Below are positions 59,458 through 64,000 of a DNA stretch of 64,000 nt, one piece after another. The stretch covers positions 56,788,464-56,852,463 of the forward strand of contig NC_057917.1 in NCBI RefSeq assembly GCF_018873765.1, given 5' to 3'. Made by a program: the position numbers and the translations under genes. The notes under the pieces are model-generated. The model saw only the letters and a list, made by a program, of their open reading frames with translations, made no database searches and had not been told where the DNA came from. Each line of letters opens with the position of its first letter. Position 1 is the stretch's first letter. The stretch comes from Telopea speciosissima. Its lineage: Eukaryota; Streptophyta; Magnoliopsida; Proteales; Proteaceae.

Positions 59458-60276
59458 GTGCAAGAGGTCACTCAGGAGCTGAACAGGAGAACAAGGGGAG
59501 AAAATGTGATTCTTAAGCTAGACATGGCTAAGGCCTATGACCGGCTGGAGTGGAATTTCTTATGGAGGGTTTTCGCAAAATTTGGGTTTTGTGGCAACTG
59601 GATCAATCTGATCAGGAAGACGGTTGAGAACTGTTGGTTCTCTGTTGTTCTTGGAGGCAGGCAGGCTGGTTCTTTCAAGTCCTCCAGAGGTGTGAGACAG
59701 GGGGATCCTTTATCGCCGGCTCTTTTTACACTGGCAGAGGAGGTGTTAAGCAAGGGGCTTAAGGAGTTATTCGCTGAAGGGCATGCCTCCTACTTCAGGC
59801 TCCCAAGAGGATGTCCGGGGATCTCTCACAGCCTATTTGCAGATGACACTATAATTTTTTCCAGGGGGTTAAAGAGCTTGCTAAAACAGATTATGGGTTT
59901 TCTCAACAGGTACGAAAGTTTCTTGGGTCAGCTAGTCAATAAGCAAAAGAGCTGTTTTGTAGTAGGAGCCAGGTCTTCGCCGTCTCAAACCAGAATGGTG
60001 GCAATGGTCTCTGGTTTCCCACAGAAGACATTGCCTATCACCTACCTAGGGGCACCACTTTACTATGGAAGGTTGAAGATCAACTTCTTTGATGGGCTGG
60101 TTGATAGGATCGGCAACAGGGTTGCCGGGTGGAAGGGGAAGCTGCTCTCAGTAGGGGGACGACTCACCCTCCTGAAGCATGTCCTCTCCTCTATTCCTAT
60201 CCATGTTTTGGCCACGATGGATCCCCCCAAGGCTGTTTTGAAGAAAATTTACGGCATTTTTGCAGATTTTCTCTAG
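59458..60276 (+). pseudogene. LINE ORF2 fragment: reverse transcriptase
   Basis: 272 codons with the RT palm: VILKLDMAKAYDRLEW (first catalytic Asp), SSRGVRQGDPLSPALF, and ISHSLFADDTIIFS with the FADD active site. It ends at TAG inside FLWGSTDWGS. All catalytic motifs are intact here, but the frame is closed on both sides by stops. Confidence 0.9.
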
Positions 60277-60324
60277 GGAAGCACAGACTGGGGAAGCCAG
60301 AAGCACTGGGTCAACTAGCAGAAG

Positions 60325-61632
60325 GTGTGCAGACCAATGGATGAGGGAGGCCTAGGGGTGAGATTACTGGAGGATGTTGGGCTCTCACTGAGGCTTAAGG
60401 GATTGTGGAGGGTCTTGACAGATCAATCTCTTTGGAGCGAGTTTTTTAGGGCCAAGTTCTTTAAAGGCCTTCATATCTCTCTGGTAGATTCGAAGGGGGT
60501 AAGCTCAAGATCCTGGAAGAATGCCTTGGCCTACAAAGGGCTGCTGTTGGACAAATCACGTTGGCTGCTTGGGTCTGGGGAGGTCTTCTTCTGGCTGGAC
60601 AATTGGACCGGGGCTGGTCCGTTGATTGATGCAGTGGATAATGGCCTTCTGGTTGATGTGGAGCTGCGCCTAAAAGATGCATTGGAGAAGGATGGCTCTT
60701 GGAAGCAGGATTTACTGGACCAAATTGATGAGGTGACCATAAGGAACGACATTACTTCAGGTGTTTTTCACCTTTCTGATAGGGAGGACGTGCTAGTGTG
60801 GACCCCCACAAGTGATGGAGTCTTTTCGATTAAATCAGCCTGGAATGAAATAAGGAGAGCATCACCTGCTGATTCATATGCCAAATGGATTTGGAATCAA
60901 TCCCTTCCCGTGAAGGTGGCTTTTTTCACTTGGCAACTGATGAATGGTAAAATACCAACTGATGACGCTTTAATGTCGGTGGGGATTCCGTTGGCTTCCA
61001 AGTGCCTATGCTATGGGGCGCCTAGGATGGAGACAACAGACCACTGCTTGATTTCGGGTGGTACTGCCACAAAGGTTTGGGCCTTTTTCTCCCAGTTGCT
61101 TGACATTGAGATGCTGCCAGCTCAAGATGTAAGAAGTTGGATTACTCAGTGGCAAGGATTAGCAAACAGACGCTGCCTCAGTGCTTTTATTACAGGTTTA
61201 CTCCCTTGTTTGATTGTCTGGGAGCTTTGGAGGGAAAGAAACAACAAGAAGCATGACGAGCACAGGCGCACGGCGATCACGATTATTGCGCGCATTATGT
61301 CCTGGGTAAGAGAACTCCCATTACCGGTGAAGGTGAGCAGAGGGGGGTCTTCTAGAGACAGGTTAATCCTGCAATGCTTTGGGCTTGACGCAGCACCAAT
61401 CAAAATTGCACGCCCCCTCCTGGTATACTGGTGTCCCCCCTTTTTTTTTTCTAGTAAAGCTCAATATCGATGGGGCGTGTCGGGGCAACCCTGGAGTTGG
61501 TGGGGGGGGGGGGGAGGAGTTATTAGAAATACAGGTGGTGCTGTCCTGGCAGCTTTCTCTAACCACTACGGGTTGTGCACGAACTCATTGGCAGAACTAA
61601 GGGGCTTGAGAGACGGTCTTAGCTTGTGCTAG
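60325..61632 (+). pseudogene. LINE ORF2 fragment: zf-RVT and start of RNase H
   Basis: The frame continues MDEGGLGVRLLEDVGLSL, FFWLDNWTG and a zf-RVT (SLPVKVAFFTWQLMNGKIPT). Around 61440-61515 the true text (VKLNIDGACRGNPGVGGGG) lies in the next frame, then returns to this one at GVIRNTGGAVLAAFSNHYG. Two opposite slips therefore flank this short part. It stops at TAG 61630-61632. Confidence 0.88.
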
Positions 61633-61653
61633 GAGCTGGGGTTCAAAGATGTA

Positions 61654-61938
61654 GTGGTGAATTCAGATTCAGCCAACACAGCAAGATTGGTGAACCCGAA
61701 GAGGTGCAGTCTATGGAAAGGGTGGTATTGGTTTAATGAGATTATAGTGCTGATTGCTATGATTCAGGCCACGGTTGTTTTTGCTTACAGAGAGAGTAAC
61801 AGGGCTGCTGATTGGTTGGCCAAGCGGGCTTGTGAGACAGGGTCTTCTGTCACTTTCCAGCAGGATGATTTACCCTCGGGAACTTTTCAAGTGATCATTA
61901 GGGAGGATAGGGAGGGTCTGCCGATCCTTAGAGTTTAA
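61654..61938 (+). pseudogene. LINE ORF2 fragment: end of RNase H
   Basis: Same frame as the previous piece: VNSDSANTARLVN (catalytic Asp), then VFAYRESNRAADWLAKRA. It closes RVL-like at 61936-61938, in line with the 2150 end of the first LINE. Confidence 0.88.
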
Positions 61939-62077
61939 AAGTTGGTGTTGGAAAGGGTGAAAGAGGTTGTTCTCTTGGGTTTGGGGTAAGGTGGAATGTC
62001 CCCCCCCTGTATTCTTTATTCTTTGATGATTTAATAAATTCTAGGGGCTGGCCCGAGTCCCAGGTAAGTTCGGGTTT

Positions 62078-62116
62078 AAAAAAAAAAAAATTTTTTTTTG
62101 GGGGGGGGGGGGGGGG
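62078..62116. repeat. A13-T9-G17 homopolymer junction at the LINE 3' end
   Basis: The poly-A tail is followed directly by a T-run (62091-62099) and a G-run (62100-62116) before unique sequence resumes at CACGGATGCAACC. Confidence 0.9.
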
Positions 62117-62209
62117 CACGGATGCAACCTCAAGGAAATGGTAATACAGCACCATAATGTTAGAAATTGCCAAGGCATCTGGGCCATATGGTAGACAACC
62201 CTTACAAGT

Positions 62210-62338
62210 TGGATCTTTCATGTTGAGGAAGATTTCGACTGTAGAGGGGAAACTCAAGAAGGACAGCCGCTTTGAACCACGCAGGCAGGTTCCCATAAAC
62301 AGCTGAGGGCAGCGGAATGAGGGGGCTGCGACACAATA
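62210..62338 (-). CDS. Possible internal exon of an unidentified minus-strand gene
   Basis: On the minus strand a TGTGTCGCAG acceptor is followed by about 129 bp open in two frames (PLIPLPSAVYGNLPAWFKAA or CPQLFMGTCLRGSKRLSFL) and a CTTGTAAGG donor. I do not recognise the protein. If it is real, the LINE at 59.3 kb may lie in an intron of this gene. It may also be a decayed gene piece. Confidence 0.22.
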
Positions 62339-62796
62339 CATTAGCATTAGTACCTAGCTCTTTCCAGCAAATACTCAAATCATCAAAAAAACAAAGCAAG
62401 ATGAATCTGACCTAGTCTTTCTTTTATAAATCTTGTACTCGGCCAAATTACCAAATTTCTTATCTGCTGATTCCTGCTTCAATATATTTTTTACAAATAT
62501 GAGAAAAAATTTAAAAGATGGCTATGATAATTTGAAGCTGTATTGAATGAAAAAAGATAAACTAACCTCAAGTAATGGTATGCCACTTACAAAAAAAAGC
62601 AACAGAGTGAGAAAGATTGGTCCTAGGATTACAAGCCATTCATTGCTTTCTAATACTGGTGCAGAAGCCACAAAGATACCCCACCAGAGGAAAATCTGTG
62701 CATATCATTGATATGAAAGGATGTAATTTTTTTTTTTCATTCTATAAATTAATACTGTCAGTACCATGTGAAAACTGTGCACACCATTCATATAAA
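62339..62796. other. Intergenic or intronic, no gene seen
   Basis: AT-rich; a T-run at 62728-62738. Confidence 0.35.
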
Positions 62797-63180
62797 TGAA
62801 ATAACACTACAAGCATTTCAAAGCTGAAACATCCCCTGCTTGTCTGGGTCTTCTACACTAACTATTTAACATACCAACAAAACTATACAAGGTAAGCATT
62901 AACTGTGTCAAATTATAGTGCCATATTCAATCAGGTCCCAAGTGGTGATATGAAAAACAATAAGTACTGGAACCAACATTTGGCAATAAAGGCAGCAAAA
63001 CAACGTGAACTTAAACATACGTTTATCTGTGTCCCATGTGGCTCAAATCACAGCAACTGTAAAGCAACCTCCCTTGATGACCATTCATCTGCTCACTAAG
63101 ACCTTACCCAACTACTTGATCTTGGCTACAATCCAGTTTTGCTGTTTCGCTTTTTAAGGGCATAGCTTCTGTTAACTCAG
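62797..63180. repeat. Dispersed duplication, copy 2 (see 36185-36445)
   Basis: The longer copy of the repeat. It has about 190 bp (roughly 62866-63058) that the copy at 36 kb lacks. It could be a transcribed 3' region of a minus-strand gene, but that is a guess. Confidence 0.7.
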
Positions 63181-64000
63181 AAAAAGTCATAACCTCTCAT
63201 CGTCTCTTCACCACCTCAACGGCATGATGGGGTGATCCGATACATGTATATACATATACGCTCTATTAAGGAGGATTTCCGGCCAGCTTTGGGGAGTTAG
63301 TTAATATAGGTGATGAGGTGGCAAAGTAAAAAAAACAAACAAACAAAGGAGAAAGGATTTGGATCCTTTCCAACCCGGGGTAGCTGGGATCTCCCTGTGA
63401 GGTTTCTCCATCTGCTACATGTACTAGAGATAGGGATGTAAATGGATATTCGTAAATCCGTATTCGATCCGCGTTCGTATCCGTTTAGGAGAATCCGAAT
63501 CTGTCCGAAACTAATCGGATACGAATATGATAATCCCCCTATCTGACCGATTATTATCCGATTCGTTTAGCAGTCCGACGGTAATAAAATATCTGAAATA
63601 TAGGTCATTTCAATCTTCCCACTACAATTTTAACACCTCAAATTTGAACCATACAATTCCCATTGATGCTTCTCCTAATTTCCCTTCAATACATTCACTA
63701 TTATTCCGTCATTGTCCTGCCACTCATCAGTCTCTACGTCCTAAACTCAGATACACTACATATTCTGTATACATTATTTCATTGTTTCCTAATATTCAGC
63801 TCCATAGAGCAATGGTGACCTTGCAGCCCCTACAAAAAAATTAACAGCGAGTTTAATTGACATATGTTGATCAAACAACACTAGAGTCTCATTTCCTCTT
63901 CTTCCATTCAACTCCAAAGGGAAAATACCCTTCAGTCCCCCTCCTTAATTATCATAGAAACCATGAAAAATAAAGGAAAACTGTAGGGTATCTCCTGTTC
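63181..64000. other. Intergenic, start of a repeat, no gene seen
   Basis: At 63430-63570 the text (GGGATGTAAATGGATATTCG, then CCGTATTCGATCCG) looks like one end of a TIR element rich in CGGAT/ATCCG. No matching end was found in the window. The 105-codon ORF at 63527-63844 has no motif. Confidence 0.35.

Larger units (their letters stand above)
59300..62090 (+). mobile_element. L1-type LINE, 5'-truncated, same family as 1-2335
   Basis: It starts inside RT (ISLCNFSYKIIAKLISTRLA, 59321 on) and runs through RT, zf-RVT and RNase H to a 3' UTR ending GGGGCTGGCCCGAGTCCCAG and an A-run at 62078-62090. In-frame TAGs lie at 59425, 60274, 60316 and 61630. At least three sit where related elements have Trp or Glu (TGG or GAG), so G-to-A-like changes are common. 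Two frame slips flank the first RNase H motif (a T-run near 61440 and a G-run near 61501). The start is approximate. Confidence 0.92.

Overview
The window is plant nuclear DNA, most likely from a non-grass angiosperm. I cannot name the species. The evidence is the plant-only gene families (RABA-class Rab GTPase, SULTR3 sulfate transporter, polcalcin, golgin candidate 2), plant-type L1 LINEs with a C-terminal RNase H domain, an Au-like SINE, and many short inverted-repeat elements. Four host genes can be built exon by exon, and each gives an unbroken reading frame.

The four genes are: (1) a single-exon polcalcin on the minus strand (4109-4357, 82 aa, two EF-hands); (2) a two-exon RABA6-like GTPase on the plus strand (13740-17731, 217 aa, 3.3-kb intron); (3) a 13-exon SULTR3;3-type transporter on the plus strand (29472-34421, 652 aa); and (4) a 10-exon golgin candidate 2 on the plus strand (45954-57535, 712 aa). 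They do not form one pathway. Two encode endomembrane traffic proteins, one an anion transporter and one a calcium-binding protein typical of pollen.

Region by region: 1-2335 is the 3' part of an L1-type LINE cut by the window edge. 2340-13700 holds the polcalcin gene in a bed of MITEs, including a nested hAT-like pair at 4917-5790, and a GC-rich LTR at about 7.86-8.73 kb. 13.7-17.7 kb is RABA6. From its 3' UTR onward, 17858-19687 is duplicated at 40918-42326. 19.7-29.4 kb has no host gene but holds truncated LINEs, a MULE-like element and MITEs. 29.4-34.4 kb is SULTR3;3. 34.5-45.9 kb is again repeats: RTE-LINE ends, two copia fossils, the second copy of the duplication, and a 1375-bp Pack-MULE with a captured XBAT31-like exon, with a LINE 31 bp away. 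46-57.5 kb is golgin candidate 2, with a SINE and a TIR element in its introns. 59.3-62.1 kb is a second copy of the first LINE family, lying in what may be an intron of an unidentified minus-strand gene.

The best observations are the Pack-MULE with a perfect 9-bp target-site duplication, the segmental duplication that supplies an empty site for a MITE and so shows its 9-bp target duplication, and a GC-AG intron in each of the two large genes. I saw no CRISPR array, rRNA or convincing tRNA gene, and no clearly new protein system.
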